A stretch of 27,501 bases of DNA from a virus. Location: the IMG/VR virus record IMGVR_UViG_3300011115_000374, positions 1 through 27,501 of that record, one strand, 5' to 3'. Each line of letters opens with the position of its first letter. Within the stretch, counting starts at the first letter, position 1. Made by a program: the position numbers and the translations under genes. Positions 6,002 through 11,596 of the stretch are shown here, in pieces. The notes below the pieces were generated by a model. That model was not told where the DNA came from and searched no databases. It worked only from the letters and a program-made list of their open reading frames with translations.

Positions 6002-6287
6002 CGCGCACCTTCAGGTTTCGCGCTATTCCGTCTTTGATCAAGACACCCAAAGATACAGCGGCGATTTCATCCAGGTTGGCCCGGTCGACTTGGGGTCATT
6101 CCGCGACTTGACGAATGCCGAATATGAAAGGTGCAAACTGGACTATCCGGCCAATCCTGCTTTTGCCATGCGCCCGATGTGGCACACGGGGTCGGCATTT
6201 GGCGCAGACATTCTGGCCTTGGCCGTGCAAGTGCGTGGCCTGTCCGTCCTGGCCGCTCTTGACGCGAAGGAGGCGGGGAATGGGTGA
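5967..6287 (+). CDS. Hypothetical early protein, duplicated module gene A, copy 1
   Basis: A 106-aa protein starting MTPAEIAAKLTPAHLQVSRY. Three in-frame ATGs occur (5955, 5961, 5967); the last is preferred because AGGA sits five bases ahead of it. The first 11-12 residues and the end VLAALDAKEAGNG match the paralogue at 8069, while the middle (DLGSFRDLTNAEYERCKLDY...) is unrelated by eye. No domain was recognised. It overlaps the next gene, whose AAGGAGG site lies in its last codons. The conserved ends with a different centre suggest exchange of central segments. Confidence 0.72.
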   Translation: MTPAEIAAKLTPAHLQVSRYSVFDQDTQRYSGDFIQVGPVDLGSFRDLTNAEYERCKLDYPANPAFAMRPMWHTGSAFGADILALAVQVRGLSVLAALDAKEAGNG

Positions 6288-6579
6288 TCTGGTGGAGCGG
6301 CTGCGACTGCGCGGTGACCCTGAAAGCCGGGATGCCGCCGCCCGCATCACCGCCCTTGAGGCACAGGTGGACGCCGCCAACGCAACTGCCATCGCCGACG
6401 CCATGCAGATCAGCGACCTGATCCGGGCGAATGCGCATCTTATGGCGCAGGTAGCGGCGGCTGACAGGCTGGTGGATGCGGCTCATAGAGCCGCAGAGTT
6501 GCTGGAGTTTTCATACGGTGAACCTCCTAGACTGTTGTGCCAAGCAATCGCCGCCTGCCGTGCGGCAAAGGGGGAATGA
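6280..6579 (+). CDS. Small coiled-coil protein, duplicated module gene B, copy 1
   Basis: A 99-aa helical protein (MGDLVERLRLRGDPESRDAA...). Residues about 23-67 carry heptad-like AARITALEAQVDAANATAIA and AQVAAADRLVDAAHRAAEL segments, likely a coiled coil and oligomeric. The end IAACRAAKGE is shared with the paralogue at 8409, as are the MGDL start and the RITALEAQV segment. The ATG overlaps the upstream stop and has AAGGAGGCGGGG before it. Function unknown; this kind of short coiled-coil protein is frequent in phage early operons of this group. Confidence 0.75.
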   Translation: MGDLVERLRLRGDPESRDAAARITALEAQVDAANATAIADAMQISDLIRANAHLMAQVAAADRLVDAAHRAAELLEFSYGEPPRLLCQAIAACRAAKGE

Positions 6580-7100
6580 TGACCGGACCTGAACGGATTT
6601 TCGCCACAGGCGACGGCACCCACGGGGTTTGGATGGACGCCTCATTGCCGCTTACACCCGGCCCCGGAGGCGTTGAATACATCCGCGCCGACACATTGAC
6701 CCTTGGGGTGGTGGTCAAGCCGCTGGTGTGGGAGCATCACCCAATGGGCTACATCGCTGCTCCACCAACTGGGCGGGCCTACATCATCGACATTCGCGTG
6801 AAGAACCGCGTGTTCTTCGTGAAGGGTATGGAGCCGCCACCCAAAGTTGACACGCTATATGAAGCAAAAGCACTAGCCCAAGCCGACTACACCGCCCGCA
6901 TCCTCGCCGCACTGGAACCGCCAGACCACGCGGCCCTGCTTGCCCATGCCATGAGGCTGCCCGAGGTGACGGCGCTGGTGGGATGTGGGCAGCGGATGCG
7001 AGGTCATTTGCATCGTATAGCCGATGACGGCGACCTTAACGCAACGGGGGCAATGATCGAATGGGATGACGCCCTCGCAGCCTTGGAGGCCAAGCCATGA
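6579..7100 (+). CDS. Hypothetical early protein, duplicated module gene C, copy 1
   Basis: A 173-aa protein. The start TGPERIFATGDGTHGVWMD and the GGVEYIRADTL element belong to a pattern common in small phage proteins of unknown function (PERI...EYIRAD). The second half has KNRVFFVKGMEPPP, YEAKALAQADYTARILAAL and HAALLAHAMRLPEVTALV, ending ALAALEAKP. The HAALLAHA...LPEV and ALAALEAKP parts recur in the gene at 8665. Two adjacent ATGs (6576, 6579) are possible; 6579 has the better distance to AAAGGGGG. Its stop overlaps the next start within the reused junction AGGCCAAGCCATGA. Confidence 0.75.
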   Translation: MTGPERIFATGDGTHGVWMDASLPLTPGPGGVEYIRADTLTLGVVVKPLVWEHHPMGYIAAPPTGRAYIIDIRVKNRVFFVKGMEPPPKVDTLYEAKALAQADYTARILAALEPPDHAALLAHAMRLPEVTALVGCGQRMRGHLHRIADDGDLNATGAMIEWDDALAALEAKP

Positions 7101-7354
7101 AAGACACGCCTATCAGCAAATACGTGCGTGAAAAGCGCGGCCTGCCGGATAACTGGCGGGTGTACATGACGGAAGCCACGGGTGCCAATTATACAAAGGT
7201 CAAGGTGACAGGTTCGCTTGTCAGGCCGGTTGACCCTCACTTTGAGCCGCACCTTCATAGGGATTTTGACTGGATCAAACCACTGCAAGGCAAGGCGCAA
7301 ATGACAATCACGTCAGACGAATATGCGCGGATATACAATGAGGCCAAGCCATGA
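7097..7354 (+). CDS. Hypothetical early protein
   Basis: An 85-aa basic protein (MKDTPISKYVREKRGLPDNW...) with beta-like runs RVYMTEATGANYTKVKVTGSLV and KAQMTITSDEYARIYNEAKP. No domain was recognised. It begins and ends at copies of the reused junction AGGCCAAGCCATGA, so its last residues EAKP are set by that junction rather than by its own fold. It lies between the two copies of the duplicated module. Confidence 0.72.
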   Translation: MKDTPISKYVREKRGLPDNWRVYMTEATGANYTKVKVTGSLVRPVDPHFEPHLHRDFDWIKPLQGKAQMTITSDEYARIYNEAKP

Positions 7355-7659
7355 CTGACCAGATCGACATCAGCCGGGAAGCGGTTGCGTTTGAAGTCAA
7401 TGGGTTGCGGTTCCTGCATAATTCGACCTGCAAGGAAACGCGACTGCCGCCGAAAGAATGGGTGACGGCGCATAGTCGTGCTGCCACCATGATCCTTGCC
7501 CTACGCGCCGCCCTTGACGCCGCCGAGGCCGAGAAGGCGCGGGCGGTGGAGGCGGAACGGGCGGCATTTGCCGAGGCCGTGACTACTCTTTGCGACCCGG
7601 CCCTCGCTACAGAGATTGCCTTTGCGACATCAGCCATCCGCACGGAGGCCAAGCCATGA
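7351..7659 (+). CDS. Coiled-coil hypothetical early protein
   Basis: A 102-aa protein with an N-terminal mixed part (DISREAVAFEVNGLRFLHN) followed by a long Ala/Glu helix (LALRAALDAAEAEKARAVEA and on to AEAV) that is probably a coiled coil. It ends IRTEAKP at another copy of the reused junction. The start ATGA overlaps the upstream stop with AGG 10 bases upstream. The helical region resembles the coiled coils of the genes at 6280 and 8409 in composition only. Confidence 0.72.
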   Translation: MTDQIDISREAVAFEVNGLRFLHNSTCKETRLPPKEWVTAHSRAATMILALRAALDAAEAEKARAVEAERAAFAEAVTTLCDPALATEIAFATSAIRTEAKP

Positions 7660-7991
7660 CCGCCCCCACCAAAACCCGCCTTGCCGCCGCCCTGCGTGAG
7701 GTGGCTGCCAAGGCAAACGCCGCCAATGCAGCAGTCTATGAAGCCTTGGCCGTCCGCGCCGAAACGGGCGAGTTTGACGATTATGCCGATGTGCATGTCT
7801 GCGGACCGACCGCGCTTTACGCCGAACTGACCCGCCACGGCTTTACCAAGTTCGCCGCCCGCGTGGCAGATGGCGAGTTCGATGCCAGCGAGGCCGAGAG
7901 CGAGGAATGGGCGCGGAACCAGACCGACCCGCAGATCATCGCCTTGATGTACGCAATGGGCATCGGCCCGGACAGGAGCAAGGATCAATGA
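7656..7991 (+). CDS. Hypothetical early protein
   Basis: A 111-aa protein (MTAPTKTRLAAALREVAAKA...) with helical N- and C-terminal parts and a central VHVCGPTALYAELTRHGFTKFAARV. The acidic region DGEFDASEAESEEWARN precedes a hydrophobic helix QIIALMYAMGIG. It is soluble by appearance and no family was recognised. The ATG at 7656 has GGAGG eight bases upstream inside the reused junction. Its TGA overlaps the ATG of the second micro-ORF, exactly as the methyltransferase-like gene does at the first copy. Confidence 0.75.
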   Translation: MTAPTKTRLAAALREVAAKANAANAAVYEALAVRAETGEFDDYADVHVCGPTALYAELTRHGFTKFAARVADGEFDASEAESEEWARNQTDPQIIALMYAMGIGPDRSKDQ

Positions 7992-8044
7992 CCGACCGCC
8001 CCCGCCACGTCCACAGCCCACCATCGCCGCCGCGCCGGAACTGA
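7988..8044 (+). CDS. Micro-ORF, copy 2
   Basis: An 18-codon frame, MTDRPRHVHSPPSPPRRN, in an ATGA overlap with the upstream gene. It matches the 5889 copy except near the start and in the last residue. Conservation of the frame, its start overlap and its place in two contexts argues mildly for translation. Confidence 0.4.
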   Translation: MTDRPRHVHSPPSPPRRN

Positions 8045-8103
8045 CAACAGCAACACATGAGGATGAATATGGACCCCGCCGAAATAGCCGCCAAGTTGAC
8101 GCC
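8003..8103 (+). repeat. Long direct repeat, copy 2
   Basis: Second copy of the 101-bp repeat at 5901-6001, offset by 2102 bp, with three mismatches. It marks the left edge of the second copy of the duplicated gene module. Confidence 0.9.
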
Positions 8104-8416
8104 ATTTGTCGCAGTTCCCAGCCAATTCTTCCGATGCCATCAAGACTGGGTAAACCGTGCAAGCCGCTGCCTGACATCGCATCCCAAGTATCGCAACACG
8201 TCGCACCTGATGGTTAAGGGTTGGCGCGGCTATGACTTTGTTGCCATGTGTTTTGACCAAAAAGGCAGGCGTTGCCTGAATGGCGGCGATTTCCAGCGCG
8301 CCGCTGATGATGGTGCATTCCCCGTCTGGTGGATTTGGCCTGATCAGATTGCCGAGTTGATCATGGGCCGCGCCGTCTTGGCCGCTCTGGATGCGAAGGA
8401 GGCGGGGAATGGGTGA
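8069..8416 (+). CDS. Hypothetical early protein, duplicated module gene A, copy 2
   Basis: A 115-aa protein starting MDPAEIAAKLTPFVAVPSQF. The start chosen is the third of three in-frame ATGs, with AGGA ahead, as in the first copy. The centre (HQDWVNRASRCLTSHPKYRN, KGWRGYDFVAMCFDQKGRRC, FPVWWIWPDQIAEL) differs entirely from copy 1, whereas the end VLAALDAKEAGNG is the same. No domain was recognised. It overlaps the next gene in the same geometry as copy 1. Confidence 0.72.
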   Translation: MDPAEIAAKLTPFVAVPSQFFRCHQDWVNRASRCLTSHPKYRNTSHLMVKGWRGYDFVAMCFDQKGRRCLNGGDFQRAADDGAFPVWWIWPDQIAELIMGRAVLAALDAKEAGNG

Positions 8417-8663
8417 TCTGACAGACGCTTGGGATGACCTTAAAGACCGATTGCCTGATGATGATGCAAGCGCAGCCGGGATGCTTTTTGACTTTTGCGA
8501 CAAGTTGGCCGACCGCATCACCGCCCTTGAGGCGCAGGTAGCGGAGGCTGACAGGCTGGCGGATGAAGCCGATGCAGCAGCGGGCACTCTGGACTGCTTG
8601 GGGATGCATCGGCCAATTTTGGAATTGAAAATCGCCGCCTTCCGTGCGGCAAAGGGGGAATGA
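8409..8663 (+). CDS. Small coiled-coil protein, duplicated module gene B, copy 2
   Basis: An 84-aa acidic helical protein (MGDLTDAWDDLKDRLPDDDA...). It shares MGDL, RITALEAQVAEADRL and IAAFRAAKGE with the protein at 6280, with a different region before the coiled coil. The ATG at 8409 has AAGGAGGCGGGG upstream, identical to copy 1. Likely an oligomeric coiled-coil protein of unknown role. Confidence 0.72.
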   Translation: MGDLTDAWDDLKDRLPDDDASAAGMLFDFCDKLADRITALEAQVAEADRLADEADAAAGTLDCLGMHRPILELKIAAFRAAKGE

Positions 8664-8664
8664 C

Positions 8665-9027
8665 ATGATGACAACTGAGGAATGGAACGACAAGCCCACG
8701 GGTTCCAGTGATAAACGCGCCGATCTGTCCTCGCCCCTTGGGGCGGTGGCGATGCGGGAAGATGTGTATAAAGCTGCCCGCATCGCCTATAACAAGACTG
8801 AGAATTTCCCGGCGGTATTCAACGCCATCCGCTCAATCCCCCTGCCCACCCACGCGGCCCTGCTTGCCCATGCGTTGAAGCTGCCCGAGGTGGCGGCGCT
8901 GGTGGAGGCGTTGGATGATATGTGTATCATTGCCAAGCAAGACGACTGGGACAAATCGCTATCCGGTCGGCAGTTGGTTTATCGCAACTCATGCGCCGCC
9001 CTAGCCGCATTGGAGGCCAAGCCATGA
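8665..9027 (+). CDS. Hypothetical early protein, duplicated module gene C, copy 2
   Basis: A 120-aa protein (MMTTEEWNDKPTGSSDKRAD...) followed by YKAARIAYNKTENFPAVFNA. It lacks the PERI...EYIRAD part of its counterpart at 6579 but has the shared C-terminal parts HAALLAHALKLPEVAALV and ALAALEAKP. So only the C-terminal half is homologous, which points to a swapped N-terminal half. The start at 8665 has AAAGGGGG six bases upstream. It ends at a copy of the reused junction. Confidence 0.72.
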   Translation: MMTTEEWNDKPTGSSDKRADLSSPLGAVAMREDVYKAARIAYNKTENFPAVFNAIRSIPLPTHAALLAHALKLPEVAALVEALDDMCIIAKQDDWDKSLSGRQLVYRNSCAALAALEAKP

Positions 9028-9119
9028 CCGCAAAGAAAATCTGCATCTGCGGCTGGAATGCGGCGGCTGGAAAGTGCCCGTATCCGATTAACTGCAAGCC
9101 TTCAAAGGCCAAGCCATGA
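9024..9119 (+). CDS. Cys-rich mini-protein, last gene of the early operon
   Basis: A 31-aa frame with four cysteines: KICICGWNAAAGKCPYPINC, spacing C-x-C-x8-C-x5-C, then a Lys-rich tail ending AKP. Four closely spaced Cys suggest a small metal-binding knuckle or a disulphide loop. It starts in ATGA overlap with the upstream gene, preceded by GGAGG, and ends at another copy of the reused junction. A further nine-codon frame (9116-9145) follows but is probably the junction tail only. The stop lies two bases from the convergent lysis gene's stop. Confidence 0.55.
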   Translation: MTAKKICICGWNAAAGKCPYPINCKPSKAKP

Positions 9120-9121
9120 CC

Positions 9122-9322
9122 TTACCAGCCCGCCAGCGCCTCTAGCTGCGCCAAGAAGGCCCTGCCTGTAATCCGGGCGGCTGCCATGTCATCGCCTGCC
9201 AAAGCGATAGCGTGCGCAGCCGCAGGGGCGCGCAAACGATCAACGCTTGTTGCGGTCTGCGAACTCACGCATCCACTTGATATGATCGCCATCGGCAGCA
9301 CCAATGCCCAGATCCGCATCAT
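9122..9322 (-). CDS. Outer-membrane spanin lipoprotein (Rz1-like)
   Basis: A 66-aa protein with a short signal peptide MMRIWALVLPMAIISSGC, in which the lipobox ISSGC puts the lipidated Cys at residue 18. The mature part is about 49 aa and Ala-rich. The gene overlaps the preceding small membrane-protein gene in another frame, as Rz1 does with Rz. o-spanins link to the inner-membrane partner and fuse inner and outer membranes in the last step of lysis of Gram-negative hosts. The mature part lacks the usual Pro-rich stretch, so the call rests on lipobox, overlap and position. An upstream AGAGGA serves the tandem ATGs at 9322/9319. Confidence 0.68.
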   Translation of the reverse strand: MMRIWALVLPMAIISSGCVSSQTATSVDRLRAPAAAHAIALAGDDMAAARITGRAFLAQLEALAGW

Positions 9323-9446
9323 TCATCCTCTCATGGGCCTTCGTGTCTTGTTTGCGCTTGGCGTCCGTTACAGCATCCGCGCGGATCAACCAGATCGTCA
9401 GGAACTTCCAAACGATCTGGCCGATGATCGCAGTAAAAGCCTTCAT
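9240..9446 (-). CDS. Putative inner-membrane spanin (Rz-like), overlapping the o-spanin
   Basis: A 68-aa protein with one N-terminal membrane helix (FTAIIGQIVWKFLTIWLIRA) and a charged periplasmic part (DAKRKQDTKAHERMNDADLG...). The start overlaps the holin stop (ATGA). The end overlaps the lipoprotein gene by 83 bp in another frame. Topology, order (holin, this, lipoprotein) and overlap fit an i-spanin. It is much shorter than lambda Rz (153 aa) and its periplasmic helix is short, so a different accessory role is possible. Confidence 0.58.
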   Translation of the reverse strand: MKAFTAIIGQIVWKFLTIWLIRADAVTDAKRKQDTKAHERMNDADLGIGAADGDHIKWMREFADRNKR

Positions 9447-9610
9447 GCCTTGCGCTTGGCGTAGATCGACCAGGCAGCGACAGCAATCGTTGCAGCAGCG
9501 CCGCCGATGGTGGTGACGGTTTCCGCGTCCACCAAGCCCTGCCCGACGAAATAACCGCCGATTGCCGCCGCCAATGCGCGGACGATGCCGCCGATTTGCT
9601 CACCAGTCAT
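9443..9610 (-). CDS. Holin (Pam3-gp28-like)
   Basis: A 55-aa protein, MTGEQIGGIVRALAAAIGGY..., with two Ala/Gly-rich membrane helices (about 8-25 and 32-49) around VDAETVTT and a basic end YAKRKA. This is the look of the small Pam3-gp28-type holins of phages of Rhodobacterales. A holin permeabilises the inner membrane so that endolysin reaches the cell wall. AGGAG lies about eight bases before the ATG. It sits 10 bp after the endolysin gene and overlaps the next gene by four bases. Confidence 0.82.
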   Translation of the reverse strand: MTGEQIGGIVRALAAAIGGYFVGQGLVDAETVTTIGGAAATIAVAAWSIYAKRKA

Positions 9611-9620
9611 GATTGTCTCC

Positions 9621-10031
9621 TCATTTTGCCGGATAGACCCGGCGATCAAGCTGCCAATGCGGGCCGTCCTTGAAGCTTCGCCACGAACCGCCCCAGACAA
9701 TGGCCACATCTTCCTTGTCAGCAGCGGCCTTAATGACAGGCGCCAGCTTGTAGTAGAGCGGCCATGCGTACATCTCCTCGACCTCGACCTTGCCGTTCTT
9801 GTCGATGTCCACATAGGGGACCAGATCGACGGCATGGCCGGTGAGGTGACGGCTGTTGAGGATATTCGACGCACCGACGCGCACAAGTTCACGCTGGCGT
9901 TCAATGGTGCGCAGACCTTCAGTCACGACAAAAGCAAACGGTGCTTCCTGCAATGCCCGGTCCATGACACGGCGCAGATCTGGGTGAATACCCGTCAGGT
10001 TTCGAAGGCTGCGCGCGTCCCACTGTCTCAT
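9621..10031 (-). CDS. M15-family peptidase endolysin
   Basis: A 136-aa enzyme with the M15 (VanY/D-Ala-D-Ala carboxypeptidase-like) signature SRHLTGHAVDL: S60, H62, G65 and D69 fit the SxHxxGxAxD pattern, and H125 in DGPHWQL is the third zinc ligand. Phage members cut peptide bonds in peptidoglycan. No signal peptide is seen, so export would depend on the holin. The length matches single-domain phage M15 endolysins. The start overlaps the upstream stop (ATGA). Substrate bond not determined from sequence. Confidence 0.93.
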   Translation of the reverse strand: MRQWDARSLRNLTGIHPDLRRVMDRALQEAPFAFVVTEGLRTIERQRELVRVGASNILNSRHLTGHAVDLVPYVDIDKNGKVEVEEMYAWPLYYKLAPVIKAAADKEDVAIVWGGSWRSFKDGPHWQLDRRVYPAK

Positions 10032-10261
10032 TTGCTGCCAACCCGCGAAATCAGGGACTTTATATCATCGCGGATCTCGGACAGCATCTTGTTGGTTTCC
10101 TCGCGCGCCTGCTTGGACGTCTCCAAGTCTTCCTTGCGCTGATACCACAGCCGCTTGATCTCCTTGCTGTTCTCAACGCTGCGCGCTTCCAGGCGGATCA
10201 GCCAGACGATGGTTGCCACGAAAGCAACGGCAAGCGGCCAAAATGTGCGGATTATTTCCAT
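10028..10261 (-). CDS. Membrane-anchored coiled-coil protein of the lysis module
   Basis: A 77-aa protein with an N-terminal membrane helix (FWPLAVAFVATIVWLIRL) followed by a charged helix (NSKEIKRLWYQRKEDLETSK and on to LSEIRDDIKSLISRV), probably a coiled coil. The ATG at 10261 has GGAG six bases upstream; an in-frame TTG at 10273 overlaps that site and is rejected. It lies between the transglycosylase and endolysin genes. It could be a second holin/antiholin-like or a spanin-like protein. Topology is clear, family is not. Confidence 0.78.
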   Translation of the reverse strand: MEIIRTFWPLAVAFVATIVWLIRLEARSVENSKEIKRLWYQRKEDLETSKQAREETNKMLSEIRDDIKSLISRVGSK

Positions 10262-10277
10262 CTTAGTCTCCAAACCG

Positions 10278-10832
10278 TTACTTCAAATTGAACTGCTGCA
10301 AGATAGCATAAGGGTCATATGCTGCCAGTGCATCTGACTGCGTGCTGCGCAATTGTGGGATTGTGAACGGCGGCATCCGAGCCGTCGATGCAATGCCGTA
10401 GTCATTCCCAGCAGGCTGCCCCATCGTCAACGGGAGGTTCGCCGACCGGCCATTGAAGGCAGTATCAGCCACGCCCGTGCCGAGGATCTTGGCAACGTAG
10501 TTCTGCGTTTCCTTGAAGGGCGGCATGCCACCATATGCGCGCACATTGCCTGGCCCAGCGTTATAGGCGGCCAGAGCCGTGGGCATGTCGCCGAACTCGT
10601 CCTGCATCATCCTGAGATATCGCGCCCCGCCGCGCAGGTTTTGTTCAGGGTCCATCGGGTCAACGCCGAGATCAGCAGCAGTGCCAGGCATTAATTGAGC
10701 CAGACCCAACGCACCCGCCGATGATACTGCGTCAGCGTTGAAACTGCTTTCGGCTTCAACCAGACGCACGAACACGTCGGGATCAATGCCCTCCTCGATC
10801 GCTATCTGTTTTGCCAGCTCTCTATAGTCCAT
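10278..10832 (-). CDS. SLT-type lytic transglycosylase
   Basis: A 184-aa enzyme with the SLT/Slt70 catalytic fold. The catalytic Glu is E28 in VEAESSFN, followed by SSAGALGLAQLMPGTA (37-52), NLRGGARYL (66-74) and AYNAGPGNV (89-97). Such enzymes cleave glycan strands with anhydro-ring formation. After the domain the tail (GTGVADTAFNGRSANLPL...) is low in charge and carries no anchor. The gene lies between virion and lysis genes, so it may work in lysis or be a virion muramidase used at entry. The ATG at 10832 has AAGGGGAAG upstream; a GTG at 10838 is too close to that site. Confidence 0.92.
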   Translation of the reverse strand: MDYRELAKQIAIEEGIDPDVFVRLVEAESSFNADAVSSAGALGLAQLMPGTAADLGVDPMDPEQNLRGGARYLRMMQDEFGDMPTALAAYNAGPGNVRAYGGMPPFKETQNYVAKILGTGVADTAFNGRSANLPLTMGQPAGNDYGIASTARMPPFTIPQLRSTQSDALAAYDPYAILQQFNLK

Positions 10833-10834
10833 TG

Positions 10835-11131
10835 TCACTTCCCCTTATTGCGTGCGGAGATTGCCTTGGCTTTTCTGCGCGCGTCGGCTTTGCTGGATGC
10901 GCCCCACGCCTTCAAAGACAGCAGCAGGCGCGTTGGTTCGCCATCCTTGCGTTCAGGCCCCGGCATGTTGCCCATGCGCGCCAGGAACGACGCCCTGCGA
11001 GGGTTGTTGCCAGACTTCACCGGGGCTTTCAGGTTCATGCCTTCAGCCTTCGCAGATGCGCGCCCCTTGGCGTTCAAGCCGCCGCTGGCAGACTTGCCTT
11101 CTTTGCGCATCCACGCTGGTGTCTTGGACAT
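10835..11131 (-). CDS. DUF6321-like small basic phage protein
   Basis: A 98-aa very basic protein (MSKTPAWMRKEGKSASGGLN...). The runs GGLNAKGRASAKAEGMNLKA and NPRRASFLARMGNMPGPERK are characteristic of a conserved phage family, which I recall as DUF6321. The high Arg/Lys content and Gly-rich loops suggest binding to nucleic acid or to another virion or terminase component, but the role is not known. It starts in a TGATG overlap with the preceding small gene, and AGAAGG precedes the ATG. The stop is two bases before the transglycosylase start. Confidence 0.85.
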   Translation of the reverse strand: MSKTPAWMRKEGKSASGGLNAKGRASAKAEGMNLKAPVKSGNNPRRASFLARMGNMPGPERKDGEPTRLLLSLKAWGASSKADARRKAKAISARNKGK

Positions 11132-11289
11132 CACTTGCCCTTCTTCTTCGGCTTGGCCGTCACAGCAGATGCTCTGAAAGCCGCCGCTGTGGGTGCGCCC
11201 TTGGTGCCAGGCTTGCGCATCTTTTCATTGCTGCCCAGCTTGATGCGGCGCCTTTTGGCTGCGATGTTGGCGTAAAGACCCTTTGCCAT
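11131..11289 (-). CDS. Small basic phage protein (52 aa)
   Basis: A 52-aa frame read from the ATG at 11289: MAKGLYANIAAKRRRIKLGS, then NEKMRKPGTKGAPTAAAFRA, ending in Lys-rich KPKKKGK. This MAKGLYANI...KPGTKGAPTA pattern is a known small conserved phage protein of unknown function, often beside the DUF6321-type gene that follows here. It starts four bases after the upstream stop codon begins and has no strong ribosome site, so it depends on coupling. Its stop overlaps the next start (TGATG). Confidence 0.82.
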   Translation of the reverse strand: MAKGLYANIAAKRRRIKLGSNEKMRKPGTKGAPTAAAFRASAVTAKPKKKGK

Positions 11290-11290
11290 A

Positions 11291-11584
11291 TCAATAACGA
11301 GGCGGCCAGTTGTCGTAGCCGTTCAGCGTGATCGTGGCAGATCCAGACGTGTAGGCACCTGTCTTGATGCCAGCCCGATAAAAGTTCTTCATCGGGTCAT
11401 AGCCGACTTCCTCGACCGGTATGGTCCAGGTGTCAACATCGCGCCAAACCGTGCCATCGGTCGAGCGTTGCACCGTCACCGTGGCGGCGAATGTCCCCGA
11501 GATTGACAGATTGAAATCACCGATGATGAGGATGGCATCGGTGAAGGTGTTCTGGGCCGATAGGGTCTTGGTTGTCGCGGGCAT
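11291..11584 (-). CDS. Small beta-rich virion protein
   Basis: A 97-aa protein of alternating strands (FNLSISGTFAATVTVQRSTD, WRDVDTWTIPVEEVGYDP, YRAGIKTGAYTSGSATITLN). It resembles small phage structural beta-sandwich proteins with the TVTVQRSTDGTVW...D element. A strong AGGAGGCGATC site precedes the ATG. It follows the repetitive beta protein and lies at the boundary between virion and lysis genes. A role in the tail or as decoration is inferred from fold style and position. Confidence 0.75.
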   Translation of the reverse strand: MPATTKTLSAQNTFTDAILIIGDFNLSISGTFAATVTVQRSTDGTVWRDVDTWTIPVEEVGYDPMKNFYRAGIKTGAYTSGSATITLNGYDNWPPRY

Positions 11585-11596
11585 GATCGCCTCCTG

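Noticed and set aside
5901-8103. The two 101-bp repeats as mobile-element ends or a CRISPR-like array
   Set aside because: They are direct copies with coding content, only two in number, without inverted ends, spacers of unit size or a transposase.
7308-8177. Minus-strand ORF of 289 codons in the early region
   Set aside because: Antisense to a chain of coupled plus-strand genes with good ribosome sites; the sequence looks like shadow translation (Ala/Arg/Ser/Gly-rich).
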